The notes: a model not told the origin generated them from the sequence alone. Shown: positions 1 to 11,363, counted from the stretch's first letter. The stretch: DNA of 64,000 nt from Ulva prolifera (GCA_023078555.1 CM041196.1:2914001-2978000); one strand, 5' to 3'. Made by a program: numbers and translations.

Positions 1-153
1 GGAGTCCGCCAGTTAGGTGACAGCTTTACAAGGCGGCCAGGAGGGCGTAGCCACTTTGTGCTCGGACAAATCGTATGCAGCGGATTTTGTGAGTTACTTC
101 ACATGCTAGTGCCTCATAACTTATGAGTCATAAGGCCTGGTAGATAACGATCA

Positions 154-936
154 TCAGGGATATATGGGGGGCGATACAGGACCACACAGAGAGGCGCCGT
201 GCAACAGGTGTAACGTAGCAGCACGTACAGCAGACAGCTCTGCGATCCGATTTGCTAGGCATAGTTTGCAGATGCCACAGATCCTGGGCGTGTGCGATCT
301 GCTGTGGCGCACCTTGAATCTTCTGCCAAGTTTTGCACCCTCAAAGGATTTGGGTTGCAATTGGACTGCTATTGCCTGGGCAGTAGAAGGTTTCTCGTTG
401 TGCATAGCTTCCAGTCTAAGGTTGCGGGCTGTGAGCACTTGGATGCGGGATCGATTTGATTGTAGCGTGTCTTTGAGTTTGGCCAGTAGCCATTCCGGTA
501 AGTCAGTACGTTGCTGCCTGATTTCCTGGAGGAGGTCATGATCGCTTGCATCGCCTTGTACCTCGCTGAGGTGACTCACTGTTTGCTCGGTCGGCACTTG
601 TACAGCAGGTGCTTGGTCCTCTTGAACTGCTGCATAGCTGGAGGCCATCAGGGACCGGTGATGATTTACACATCATCGGAGATGCATAGATATGAACTGT
701 GTCATACCTATAATTGGGAGCTCACCTGGCTCTTGCTTGGTCGCGAGCACTGTGGACAAGCCCTGACTAGAGAGGAGCCAAGTCCTGCAGCGCTCGTTCA
801 CGTCTGCTTTCTTCAACCGCAGCAGATCTTTCACGACCCATGACAGCTCATCTGTCACTTCCTTGTTCTGCTCTTTGAGCACTTCGAGCTCGGCGTCTTT
901 TCTGACAATTTGTGTCCTGGCTGCGACAAGGTCGCG
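154..936 (-). CDS. Coiled-coil protein, C-terminal exons (partial model)
   Basis: Two exons join cleanly on the minus strand. The first runs about 936-726, from a TGCAG acceptor to a GTGAGC donor, and the second 629-154, ending in a stop. The 96-nt intron is phase 1, and the frames meet without a stop. The first exon is heptad-like and highly charged (RKDAELEVLKEQNKEVTDEL), indicating a coiled coil. The second contains another Leu/Arg/Glu-rich helical stretch (LLQEIRQQRTDLPEWLLAKL) and a Cys-containing tail. I recognise no domain and cannot place the N-terminus; upstream sequence at 937-1527 gives no convincing exon. Function is unknown; a structural or scaffolding role would be a guess from composition only. 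Confidence 0.5.
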
Positions 937-1527
937 CTGCACATTGGTGGACTTGCATTGTTTACGAAGGTGGACTGTGGGTCCACAAACAGTGACTAGA
1001 TGCACGAGCTGCACACGACAGGTGACCGGAACACTGCAGTAGTCACGAATGTCAAGTCATTGCTCATGCTGGTTGTTTCGCACCTCCATTTTGGCTGAAG
1101 GTGCATGCGCTCCTGACCTAGGCCTGTTGTCCTTTGCACGCATCCGGGCATCATGATGGTGATGCTCTGAGCATGCTGAAAACGCGACGCCGGACATTAC
1201 AGCACATCAGAGCGATACAGACCTGACACTATATGCTATCTCAGAGACAGCGTATGCGAGGGGACGCCTGATCGTGCGCAGGCGTACCCGATGTTAACTA
1301 CTTGCGCCTGGGTCTTCCCATACCGGAAACTCACTTCCACCGGCACCGGCGCAAGATGAAAATAGATTATCATGTGACGCTGCTGTCGCAGCGCTGTCAC
1401 AGGAACCCGCAAGCCAGACGCGTGATGATGTTTGCCGCACCAGTGCATATCATACCGCACTACTAGACACAATGGTGCAAGGATCTGGGCTCAGCTATCC
1501 AAAAGATGTGCTCAGCCTGTCGAAGGC
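937..1527. other. No assignable gene
   Basis: A 237-nt minus-strand open frame at 1236-1472 has a partly protein-like middle, but no splice signals tie it to its neighbours. This stretch probably holds upstream intron sequence of the coiled-coil gene or intergenic DNA. Confidence 0.3.
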
Positions 1528-2586
1528 TTACATGTACATTAAGCTATCAACAACTGGCATGGACTTTGAGTCAATGCCCCCTATCATGACGGTATTTTTA
1601 ATGACATTATGGTCCACCTCGGCCTTCACTAGGCTGTAGACAGCCTTTGTCAAGACTTTGCATGCAGCAGCATCAACACTTCTGTGGCGTAAGCCTGCTG
1701 GTGGCCGGTTAGAGGGCGCCATGCAGGCGACCAATGGGATGCCAGACGCAGCGATCCAGTAATGCAACGAAGCAATCATCTCGTTCTTTAGCATCTCTAC
1801 CACTACACGTGCAGGTGCACTGTCACGGAATGATCTTTGACATTCATCAGTGCGTTCCAAGCCAAGCATAGCGACCGCAAGCTAGCTGATCCGTGAACTT
1901 GGCTCCAGATGTATTGCCATGAGAGAAAAGTTACCAAGGCATGGTGGCACACACTGCATGAGCTGTGCATCAGCCCTGATCGTAATAACGTGTTGAGAGG
2001 CAGAAGGGACGATACCTGGAATTTCAGTACAATCATGCAGTTCAGGTGGTGCCTTTGCTCCGTTTGTTGTCGCAACAGCCACAGCACCTTGAGGACGACC
2101 AGGCAAATGTGCAGCACCAATCAGGGTCACCTGCTGCACTGACTGGGTGTCGCGAAGCATTTTCACCACAGCATGTGCCACCTTGATAGGTGGACATGCG
2201 TCATCATCCGAAACATTTATACCTATGAATGAAACCTGAATTCCAGATTCGATCAGTGAGTCCGTGTTGCATCAGCAGCCAGAAGCTACAAAATACAAGA
2301 GGAAATGGGAGACACAGTGGATGACGGAGCAGGCTGGAATCTGAGGCGCTGACTGGGGCTATGCACATGGAAGGGCAGCATCTGCAGTGTTTGACCGTGC
2401 AACACGCACCTGCTTGCCAGCTTCAGTTTTGCAGTTCTTGACTGTAATCCGATCCCGGAATTCTTTCACTTCTGCATCTGTTCTTACAGCGAGGCCTATT
2501 CGGGCTGTATTTTGGGCAGGGAGGTCCAGCTGTGCTGTAGCAGCATTGACGGCGTGTACAAGGCTTGCTCTGCAATTGACTGTCAC
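1528..2586 (-). CDS. Unidentified protein, two exons, with an in-frame TAG
   Basis: Exon one covers about 2586-2410 and ends ...CKTEAGKQ at a GTGCGT donor. A phase-0 intron (2409-2236) leads to exon two, which opens VSFIGINVSDDDACPPIK and continues in the same frame to 1528. The reading is protein-like (VQQVTLIGAAHLPGRPQG; then ASLHYWIAASGIPLVACMAP). One TAG at 1884-1882 interrupts the frame between two otherwise continuous parts. A short unrecognised intron, a pseudogene, a sequence error or stop readthrough could explain it. The order of a beta-strand block followed by a helix-plus-IPLVAC block faintly recalls proteasome assembly chaperone 1 (PSMG1), but I would not name it on that. No ATG start is certain; the open frame begins upstream with GTG. 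Confidence 0.4.
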
Positions 2587-3596
2587 TGACCATATACGTA
2601 AGGAAAGTACAATACCAAGCCCCTATCGATCAATGGAGTACAGGTACAGTGGTCCCGATCTGAATCTGGGTATGGCGACGTCAGGTGGGGAAAGCTCACC
2701 CACACCCCGAGATGTCCACACAGCCTATGTAAACCTGCGGAGACAGCTCCAAAATGTTGAAATCTGGCAGTAACCATTCTGAATTCACTTGTATATACGC
2801 TGCCATATGCAGTTGAGATGCTGACCGGGGCATATGTTCCATCAGCTGTGGTGCTAAGGACCCACCTCTTCACCAAGTGTCGCTGTCATGGTGAGGCTCG
2901 CCTACTTTCGGAGTGCAAAATCAAAAAGTCCCCCTTTCTAGTCGAGCTGGAGCCTGGGTCGTGTGTCTCGATCCAGCAGATACACAGGCAGCCAATGTGA
3001 CTTGAAGAAATGCCAACCAGATGTACAGCCGTATGATCGTACTGTCAGTGTGCACAACACTTTGAGCGACGTGCGCTTCCATTACAGGTGGACCGTTGCT
3101 GAGGTGATATTGTGATCGCCTTGTCGCCGTGCCCGAAACGGAACCTTCAATCATCGAGGTCTCGCGACTCCGAGCCCGAAGCCGTGTCCAAAATGCAGGA
3201 ACCTGTGTCGGCCGAACCAGCCGCACAGAGTAACTTGTCGTTGCACTTTGTCGTTCGGAGGAGCCTCCACTCCACTAGTTGTGCTGCCATCGTTCGAACG
3301 GGGAGCACAGCTGCAAGCGCCCTTAGTATGCGTCCCAGTTGCCAGATCAGCGCCATTTCCTCAATCAGTTGCTCAGGAACACAACGCATGCGTGTTTATA
3401 GTGTTCAGGTGCCTGTTAAACATGGCGAAACGCGTGTAGCTGTCACCTAAAGTACACCGTTGTGCTCAGCGTTGCCGTGCTGTGTATGGGCACGTCCACC
3501 AGATACAAGAAAGACTTCGGCGAGCATACTGCTGCAACACCTCTGTTTTCATTAGCATGGAGGTGAGTAGCAGCGAGAGGTCCGAGGCACACCACG
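2587..3596. other. Intergenic region upstream of the acyltransferase gene
   Basis: No gene is assigned. Overlapping open frames on both strands at 3112-3450 (+) and 3147-3389 (-) compete, and neither shows splice partners. A short ATGGAG followed by GTGAGT at 3557-3568 could be a 5' leader exon of the DHHC gene. Its promoter must lie here. Confidence 0.3.
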
Positions 3597-6500
3597 ATGG
3601 CACCGAAGCATCAACCCACAGTAGTGCGTACCTTGCCCGTGCAGCAGCTGTTCAAAATATTTGATCGTGTACCGCACGTATCGCTTCTTCCCGGCCCGTC
3701 ATCGGTCGTGGACAGTTATCACCAGGTGAGCGGTGCTGCAGGTGCCCTGCATATGCAGCGTCAAAGACGGCGAATGCAACTGCAATCTATACAAAGCTCA
3801 GATGGGGCCAAGAATGAGGCCGTGCAACGTGCGCAAAAGAGGCGTCGCCTCGCAGGTGAGACTGCTGCTGGCATCGCTGTCCGTGTTTCAAATTACAGTG
3901 GTACCCGATTGCGCTCACGCAAACTTGTATCGCACATCTCATAGCCTGTCACTGCATGCAGCCAAACGTGCAACCCTCATCGCCCGGGCTATATGGGTGC
4001 TCGCACACGCGCTGATCCTTGCCGCGATCGTGTTCTCACGATCGCAAGTCCACCACGACTTCAACGCTGGACGGCCTGGGCCCATCATCCTGGCTTTCTT
4101 TCTCATCGGCATCAACTTCTGGCTGTATATGTGGGTGTCATTCTCCAATCCTGGAGTCGTGCATCCCCCATGCGCCTGTCCCCACAGCCGGACAGGATGT
4201 CAGCACGGACACAGCTCGCGGACTGGTATGGTCCAGGCCTCTGCGGCCAGCGAGGCTGCAAGCGGCACCATGGCAAGCACTATATCCTTAGCTCCGGCCA
4301 ACCCTCTTGGTCAACCCTCTGCTACTGGGCCCGACTCTCACTGGCATACACCGGCGTCTACCCCAAATCGCCGAGAGAGCCTTGCCTCAGCAAGCACCAC
4401 CAACCAAACACCCATGAGTGCGCATCGACCATTGTTACCTATCTCCATGAATCTCTGTGCATATCTCCTGGCCGCTGGCATCATGCCTGTCATATCGGCC
4501 AAGTGCACTGCCAATCCGTTTGCCTGCTGCTGCAGCATGGCACACAGCACGCATGCCCGCGATGGACTCCCCATCAGGCCTCTCCTCGTTCACCCACGCC
4601 TCACCGCAGTCCTACGGCCGTGTGCCTGTTACCGACGATGCAGACGACGAGCGCTTTCACGACGGCGGAGGCGTTTTGGGGCCCAACATGGGCCGGGGCC
4701 GGCGCTCCCTGTGCCTCGACGCCCCAGGCGCAACGCCCTCACCCCTCGGCAGCCCGCGCATAAACCGACGCGCCAGCGAGGACAGCCCCACCGTCAGCGA
4801 GAACAGCGCGGCGCTGCACAACAAGGGGCGCTCATCGTCACTGCCGCACCGAGCGTATGACGGAGGGGTCGGGCTCGGCGGGGCGGACGACGGAGCCAGC
4901 AGCCCTTACCATGCGTCATCTCCCCTTGCGGTGCGGCAACCTCCCGCGCCCACTGCTGTTTGTCCGGGGCTGTGTGCGCTGCGTGCACTTGCAACGGTCA
5001 ATGTGTCATGAAGAGCGTGTGTGTGTGGCGGTAGCGGCCAGCAGACCGTTGCCACCACCAGATTGAGCCTTGGCCCACGCCCTGCGACAGATTACGTTCA
5101 ACAGTCCACGAGAGTATTATCATCTGCGCAATTCGTAGCTGTGGTGCCGCTGGTCTGTGTCACGATCGGACTTTCAATGGAGGCTGCAGCCGACTCGCAT
5201 TGACATGCTACCGCTGCTGCTGCTTTCACACAGAGTCTGTAAAAGTGTGGCCTGTGGTCCTTCACAATCACTCACCTCTCTCCTGCCTATAATCGGTACG
5301 TTCTCCATGCGGAATGTCCCTCTGAGTGGCGTCATCACAATGACCACGATAGGGTGGAGTTCTGCCCCTGGCCGCTGGCGCCGAGCCATAGCCATCTGCG
5401 GCATCTAGCAGGGCGGCATGGGCACCTCCTGCACACGTTCTGGCACTGCCTGCAGGCCCCAGCGAGCTGCGGCGCCACCACCTTCCATCCTCCTCCCACC
5501 TCGCTGCGCCTCCGCCCGCCGCCGCTGGACGTCCTCACATTCAGCCGCCCCTCGCCCCGCGGGCCGTCGCCCCTCGGCGTGTCCCCAACCTCCAGCCCGC
5601 GCCCGCAGTTCCGCGGCACGTTGCTGCCGCCGCCCCACCTCCGCGGCCCGGGCCATCCCGGCCCGATCGCCGAGGCCCACTCAGAGATCTCCCCTGCATC
5701 GGACGCAGCCTCCCCTTGGCACACTCGCCGCGGCAGTGCAGCGTCCGGCCCGATAGCAGAGGCATACCGGCCGAATGGCACGCGAGATGTGGCCGGAGGC
5801 TGCCGAGTCCGCCGCGGCGGCACTGCCCCTGGCCCGGTCGGGGAGGCACGTACGCCGCGCACGGCGTCCGTGACACACGTCCATCCAACAACCGTGAAAT
5901 CGAGTGACGCCGGCATTATGTCTACGCGCCGCGCTACGTCTCCAGTGAGCATGCGTGCGTCCACAACGCGCTCACACTTCTCTGATGTATCCGGGGGGTC
6001 CCCCCCGACCGACTCCTGCATCTCGTCCCTCCCAAGCGCGATTGGGATGTCGCCACCAGTGCCGCTCGCAGCAGGCGCCGCAGCGGCGGAGCAAGAGGTC
6101 GTGGCCGCGGACGGGGTGCCGCTGGACGTGCTGCATCTCGGGCGGGTGTTTGCGCGCAATGCGTCGCGGCCGCGGCTCGTGGCGGTCGACGCCGGCTCGG
6201 ACGCCCTCAACGGGTCGTCGCGGCTGAGTTCCCCGAAGATGGCGGCGGCGGTGGCGGCGGCGGTCGCGGTCGGCGCGCTCGCGTCATCATCGTCGCTGCG
6301 GACCTCGGCGTCGCAGAGCTTCCGAGCCCGGGTGCGACCCGGCGCGTGGCTGTGTGCTGCATGTGCGTGTGAGCGCGTCACCGACCATCAGCGATCTGTC
6401 AGCGACCCAGTGAGCACCTGCATGACGCAACTGGGCCCTGTTGGGTGATACACAGCGTCGCTGAGTGCAGCTCTGTCTTCGGCATGACATTGGTTTTGAC

Positions 6501-9476
6501 CCTTGGTCTGGGCGCTCCGAGCGCATGCATGCGGGTACCTCAGATCTGTGCCTCATTCACGTTCCTGGGATACGTACCCATGGCTCAATCCGTGTATTTC
6601 GGAAGCTCACGGAATCACGCTGGATGCTTAGTGCTGGCGTGGAGCGCACTTCAGGCTGAAGGGCATCCGGCGTGGCTCCTCGTGAGACACCCGTGATGGG
6701 TGATGCGTGCCATGCTGCTGTGCACTATGAACATCTCGGCAATCTATGGCTCTGATGTGCTGATTGCATGGAGGTGTGCGATCCGCCACTACGTTCACCG
6801 GCAGCAGCAGAGTGATGGAGCAGCATGCAGGAAGCGGTGTCATCTGGAGTCGTGACGTGCGGCACCAACTGCGTGCGCGGGGAGTGGCGGCTGGCGCACT
6901 CCGTGGTAGCGGTGCTACAGCGCGGAGCGCGCAGCGTCGGCCGCTGGCTCACCTTCTTTGCCGGCTTCCGCTTCGACAGCGTCTCCACGGCTGATGACGA
7001 GGACGCGCTGCTGGATCTCGAGCTCATGCCACAGGGCCGTAATGTCGGCGGCGCGGTGTGCGGCTGCGGCGGCGGCGGCGGCTGCCGCGTCTGCCGCGAG
7101 CCGCGGGCCGACTCCGGGCCACCTGATCACTGCACCGATGGCGTGCGATGCGGCTGCATCTGCGCGCTCAAGCGCAGGTCGGCAAAGGTGCCGGACGCTC
7201 CACCCGGGCCGATCGCGGAGGGCCGGTTCACGCGCGGCGGGCACACTCCGTCCCGAGACTCGCGCGGCCAGCCCAGCGTAGTGCCCGAGTTTGGCGCATC
7301 GCTTGCAGGCTTCGGCTCGCAGCAGATGGATTTCATGGGGGTAGTGCTTGGGATGGATCTAGAAACGTTGTCGCCACACCGGCCGCAGGCGACCACCCCG
7401 AAGAATCCCTTTGTTGACTTTGGGATGCCGATGGAGGGCCAGCCTGCGATAAACATGCCACAGGGCGGCAGCCGAGCGGCGCGGCCAGGCCCCGTCGATG
7501 ATGACCCCCACGCGCGGCCGCTGGACATGCCGGCGGTGGACGGGGCGAGCACAGATGCGGACCTGCCGCGCCGGGGCCCTGCGCGTGCTGTCGGCAAGGC
7601 CCTCCGCTCCGCTGCCTCGAAATTCGGCGGCGCGTCGACGTCACCGGAGCGAAAACAGCCGTCGCGGCGGACCCTCACCGCCGTGCAGCCCCCGCGTGGC
7701 GCGGCCTTGGAGGACCCCCTCTCTGGGGACGGTGCTGTGGAGGACTCACAGGATCCGGTCGTAATCACGATCCCGGATGAAGAGGAGGCCGTGCCGGCGG
7801 CCGCCAATGCAGCCGCCACACACCCTGACCCCCTGGAGCGGCGGTCGCCGTTCGAGGGTGTAGATCACAGCGCACAGCACGCAGCGCGCGGCTCGTCACG
7901 GCTGCGCACATCGCAGACGGAGGGCGCCGGCAGTGGCACAGGGCGACGCGAGAGCGAGGCCGGCAGTGGGGGCGCGCTCGCATGCACGATGGACCTGCGG
8001 CGCACGAACCTGCAGCGCAGCCTGGCGCTGTCGCAGCGCTCGCTGTCGCGCATGAGCATTGCCGAGACGACCGCCGGGCCGCCTACCGACTGGTGCGGAC
8101 CTCTGCGCTGTGCTCGAGCAGTGCAGGCATGCATAGCGCCAGCGGTGCACCTGTACGCCCCTGTGTGCACTGACACGTGGCACGGCTGTGCTGGCAGTGC
8201 AGGTGGTTCCTGACGCATGCCACCCCCACATCACCTCCCAGAGTTCTGTCGGTGTGTACACGTCGTTGTGAAGCTCGCGCTTGATTCCCTGCAGTTTGAT
8301 ACGTAGTGCTCAGTGAGTGCTACCTAGCAAACTGCAGGGAATGTAGCGCGAGCCTCTCGTACTACTCAGCCAGCCCCGTACCGTTGTACTGAGGCAACCC
8401 CACCATCAAGTCGGCACACGTCGGTGCTGCCAGCGGCGCTCCTCTGCCTCTATCCTTGCAGCGTATTTTGCAGTATGCCATCGCTCAGATGGGGGGGCAT
8501 GCCGCGTGTAGGTACTCCCGCACGAACCCGGGCCGCGTGTGCCCGTACTGCGACCTGTGGCAGCCCCTGCGGGCGAAGCACTGCCACGACTGCGGCCACT
8601 GCGTGCGCCGCTTCGACCACCACTGCGCGTGGATCGGCACGTGCGTCGGGCAGCACAACCACCGCCTCTTCTTCGCCTACCTCACCGCGCAGCTCGCGCT
8701 GCTCACCTGGGCTGCGTTCCAGCTCATCAGCGCGCTCACGTTTGACAGCGACTGGGAGGTGTGGCTGGTGCACCAGCTGCACCTGCTGCTCGCGATGCCG
8801 GTGCGCCCGCGCCCTCCCCCCTCGGCCTGCCTGGTGAGTCACCAGTGGTGACCCCTGACCGCGTGCATACATACATCTTCTCTGCGCCTGCCCACCTGTC
8901 CGCGTCTGTGCCTGCGCATCTGTTGTGGACTCGACTGAAAATTTTTTGGCTGTTTTCTTGTCTCCGGGATTCGCCTGTGTTGCCTCGTTCTGCCGCTGCA
9001 CCTCGGTGTTCACCGAATCGTTGATGTCATCACCAGGTGCGCAGAAAACAGCCTGCTTGCCAGATCTCCTGGGAAGGGAGTGGCCACAGCGCGCAGCGCA
9101 GCTGCCTCTCAAGCGCTGATGGTGCACTTCCTGCCGTACGCATCACTCCCAATCGTACGGTTGTGAAATGGCTCCCTCGGTTTTGTTTGTCGACGGCGCT
9201 GTGGCTGACGATAGCGGCCCACAGCCGACACAGCCGCCGTAGTGCATGCAGGCGCTGCTCCTCTTCTACCTCTTTGTGTTTGGTCTATGGCTGTACCACG
9301 TCTACCTGGCGCTGACCAATCAGACCACCTACGAGGCGTCGTTCCGGGACCGGGTGCCCTACCTCAAGGACCTCCCGGAGCACCACCTGCCGTTCAGCAG
9401 CTCTGTGAGCATGAACCTCAGGCAGTTCTGCATGCCTGACCCCGAGACAGTCTACACAATCAAGATCGGGCGGTAA
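3597..9476 (+). CDS. DHHC S-acyltransferase (PAT10-like) with very large inserted loop
   Basis: Protein S-acyltransferase that transfers palmitate to cysteines of membrane-associated proteins; plant PAT10 acts at Golgi and vacuole membranes. Exon 1 (3597-3855) is basic and joins in phase 1 to exon 2 at 3962, which holds TM1 (WVLAHALILAAIVF) and TM2 (ILAFFLIGINFWLYMWVSF), then SNPG. The catalytic exon (about 8462-8833) reads CPYCDLWQPLRAKHCHDCGH, then CVRRFDHHCAW: a full Cys-rich domain with an intact DHHC. TM3 follows. The last exon (9252-9476, phase 0) has TM4, the LTNQTTYE motif and a C-terminus like that of PAT10. Family members have roughly 70-80 residues between TM2 and the Cys-rich domain. 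Here open, biased exons (about 4526-4980, 5450-6408, 6839-8092) add an estimated 900-1000 Pro/Ser/Ala/Gly-rich residues. Inner exon ends are approximate, and the insert could in principle be mis-joined, although both membrane halves need each other. Confidence 0.8.
5657..7223 (+). repeat. PGPIAEA protein motif repeats inside the DHHC loop
   Basis: Four copies of a seven-residue motif are encoded at 5657-5677 (PGPIAEA), 5744-5764 (SGPIAEA), 5828-5848 (PGPVGEA) and 7203-7223 (PGPIAEG). The first three are spaced 87 and 84 bases apart, a degenerate repeat of about 28-29 residues. The fourth is in the next large open exon, which argues that both exons belong to one protein in these frames. Confidence 0.75.
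8273..8353. other. 81-nt near-perfect hairpin in a DHHC intron
   Basis: Arms 8273-8298 and 8328-8353 are complementary at 24 of 26 positions, with one symmetric 2x2 mismatch. Inside the loop, 8303-8311 pairs with 8315-8323 at 7 of 9 positions around a 3-nt tip. The hairpin lies between the last big loop exon and the DHHC exon, so it is probably intronic. The shape resembles a microRNA precursor or a tiny inverted-repeat element. Confidence 0.85.
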
Positions 9477-9812
9477 TGGCTTGGCTTGTGCGTTCTGCTG
9501 TACATTGAACTACAACAGGATGTTCTGCACTGTTCGTAGAAGATGCGTTGGCGGGCGGAGGGCAGTGCCTACAGCATATGATGTCCACCAACGTGTATTG
9601 AGGCTTTACCAGTCCCTGAAGGGATTCTAGATTTTATGAGGACCTCACGGGGCCTACCATGGAGTGATTATATGCGTGTGCGTGTAAGTGTGTAAGTGTG
9701 AGTGTAAGTGTGCGCGAGTGACACTAGCTGCCTTGTGGCACTGCTTGCCAGGACTTGTGTGCCACAGCCGAAGATAGAAGGGGGATCATGGTGGATCACT
9801 CAATCAGGTGTG

Positions 9813-9870
9813 TCACAAGGGTAAAGGTGGCAAGGCGGGCAGCACAGCGAAAGAAGCAAGCAGACCAAGC
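9813..9870 (+). repeat. Dispersed repeat family 1, copy a
   Basis: The core ACAAGGGTAAAGGTGGCAAG is followed by GCGGGCAGCAC and a purine-rich A/G/C tail, then C/A-rich sequence. Related copies occur at 15763, 30598 (reverse), 31205 and 36137. The open frames crossing it are low complexity and are not credible genes. Confidence 0.6.
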
Positions 9871-10194
9871 ACACACCCCGACACCCACGTACGCAATACC
9901 CATCAGGCGCAGAAACACCATCACGCACTCAGCAAACGACACAGATCCGCAGACCGCCAAGCACATACCCTCACACCCATACACGCACACGAACCCAACG
10001 GCCCACACACAATCACACTCAATCAGGCGTGACACAGCTGTACGGGCTGCAGCATATGCACTGCAGACCCTCCCGCTGACCGCATTTTACACCTACGCGC
10101 TGTCTAGGGTTTGGTGTGATACCTGTTCGTTTGTTTTGGCAGCCAGGGTCAGTGCGCTGTGTAGAGGCGACAAGGCATGGAGTCCAAGTGCACT

Positions 10195-10286
10195 CTTGTG
10201 TTCCAAGGACAAAGCCAGCTTGTGTTCCATGGACACAGCTTATGTTCCAAGGACAAAGCCAGCTTGTGTTCCAAGGACAAAGCCAG
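10195..10286 (+). repeat. Tandem array of 24-bp units
   Basis: Four units run head to tail at 10195-10218, 10219-10238 (shortened to 20 bp), 10239-10262 and 10263-10286. The unit ends CCAAGGACAAAGCCAG, close to the head of dispersed family 1, and GGCAGGCAAG follows the last unit. It looks like a local amplification of that element's end. Confidence 0.8.
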
Positions 10287-10779
10287 CAGGCAGGCAAGTG
10301 CAGTGCTGTGAAGCGCCTGGAAACACAATTGATTAATGGCACCCGCTGCAGCTGCCCAGGCATCTGGTGATCGTGCAGGCTTGAACTATTGATAGTGGTG
10401 TTCCGCCACCGTTGAGACCCAGGTCTGCGTGCTGAGCTGATCATGGTGCATCCGTGCACTTTTTCACTGTGAATGTGAGGCGGGGCGGGAAGCTCGTACT
10501 GCGCTCCTCCCACCTGTCCAGGCGACGGTTGAGCGGTCAGGAACGCACCTCGCAACATAAAACCCAGAACCTCGTCGTGCGCTTACATGCTATGTCGCAT
10601 ACCACGCAACACGTCTGCCAGTGTTCGGAGTCGAGGCCTTCCTGCTGCTGTCATCCTGGTGTCAGGCTCCCCGGCGCGCATGCACATCGTGAATTCGTGA
10701 TATATAAAGAGATCCATATCGGTGCGACATGTGTCACAGATGAGTGAATGAGGAAAGACTGCCACGGCAGAAGAGCAAC

Positions 10780-10990
10780 GCATATCGATGCGGCTTGTCG
10801 GTGCCGGCCGTCCCGGACTCCGCGGAGTTCCGACGAGGCCGGGGCATACCTTCGTAGCTACCTAGGTAATCTCGAAGGAACGGCCTCTAGAGCTATAGCT
10901 GTAGGCAAGGCGCACCTACAGGGCTAGGGGCGCAGCTGCAGGGCCGTCGACAGTCTAGATCTGGTCGACCAGATCTGGTAACGACGTCGA
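10780..10990. repeat. Cluster of perfect palindromes
   Basis: The stretch is dense in perfect palindromes: 12 bp at 10817-10828 (ACTCCGCGGAGT), 10 bp at 10859-10868 (TACCTAGGTA), 10 bp at 10891-10900 (AGCTATAGCT) and 20 bp at 10957-10976. No open frame or splice signal explains it. Confidence 0.7.
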
Positions 10991-11091
10991 TCACCCCTGG
11001 TCGATCACATAGCATTTGAATCATAGAAAACCTGATACAGCTCTAGAGGTCCCTGATTCGATACAGAAGAGTAACTTGAAGTCTGTGCATG

Positions 11092-11114
11092 CATATATAT
11101 ATATATATATATAT
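11092..11114. repeat. (AT)n microsatellite
   Basis: An uninterrupted run of about eleven AT units in otherwise non-repetitive DNA. No function is apparent. Confidence 0.9.
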
Positions 11115-11337
11115 GGGCCAAAAAAACGCAACACAGGCATATCTCTAGAACCAGCTGCAACCTGCGCAGCCACAATGCAGCAGCACGATTGGTCTGGAGC
11201 TCAGATCGATCACTCACTGTACGCGTACGCGTGGTGCTCGGCGTGACGACCTCGCGAGAGCGCTCATCGCATTGGCCACGATGCATCTCGATGTAGCCAT
11301 GGCGGGTGGCCGCCCGGCCAGGGTTGTGGGGGGTGAT

Positions 11338-11363
11338 GGGGGGGGGGGGGGGGGGGGGGGGGG
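11338..11363. repeat. Poly-G tract, 26 G
   Basis: Twenty-six consecutive G on the plus strand, 30 bases before a reverse copy of dispersed family 2. Length is probably variable and subject to sequencing error. Confidence 0.9.

Noticed and set aside
5335..6381. 348-codon minus-strand open frame
   Set aside because: It is the antisense of the GC-rich DHHC loop exon. The plus frame has the repeated PGPIAEA motif and fits the gene; the minus frame is Arg/Ala/Gly bias only.
9662..9722. Telomere-like or regulatory GTGTAAGTGTG repeats
   Set aside because: Only a short irregular G/T-rich stretch after the DHHC stop. It includes TGTAA, which could serve as a polyadenylation signal, but other genes here do not all show one at a similar distance.
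9755..10336. 193-codon plus-strand protein
   Set aside because: Composed of family-1 repeat, C/A-rich tail and a tandem array; low complexity with no splice sites.
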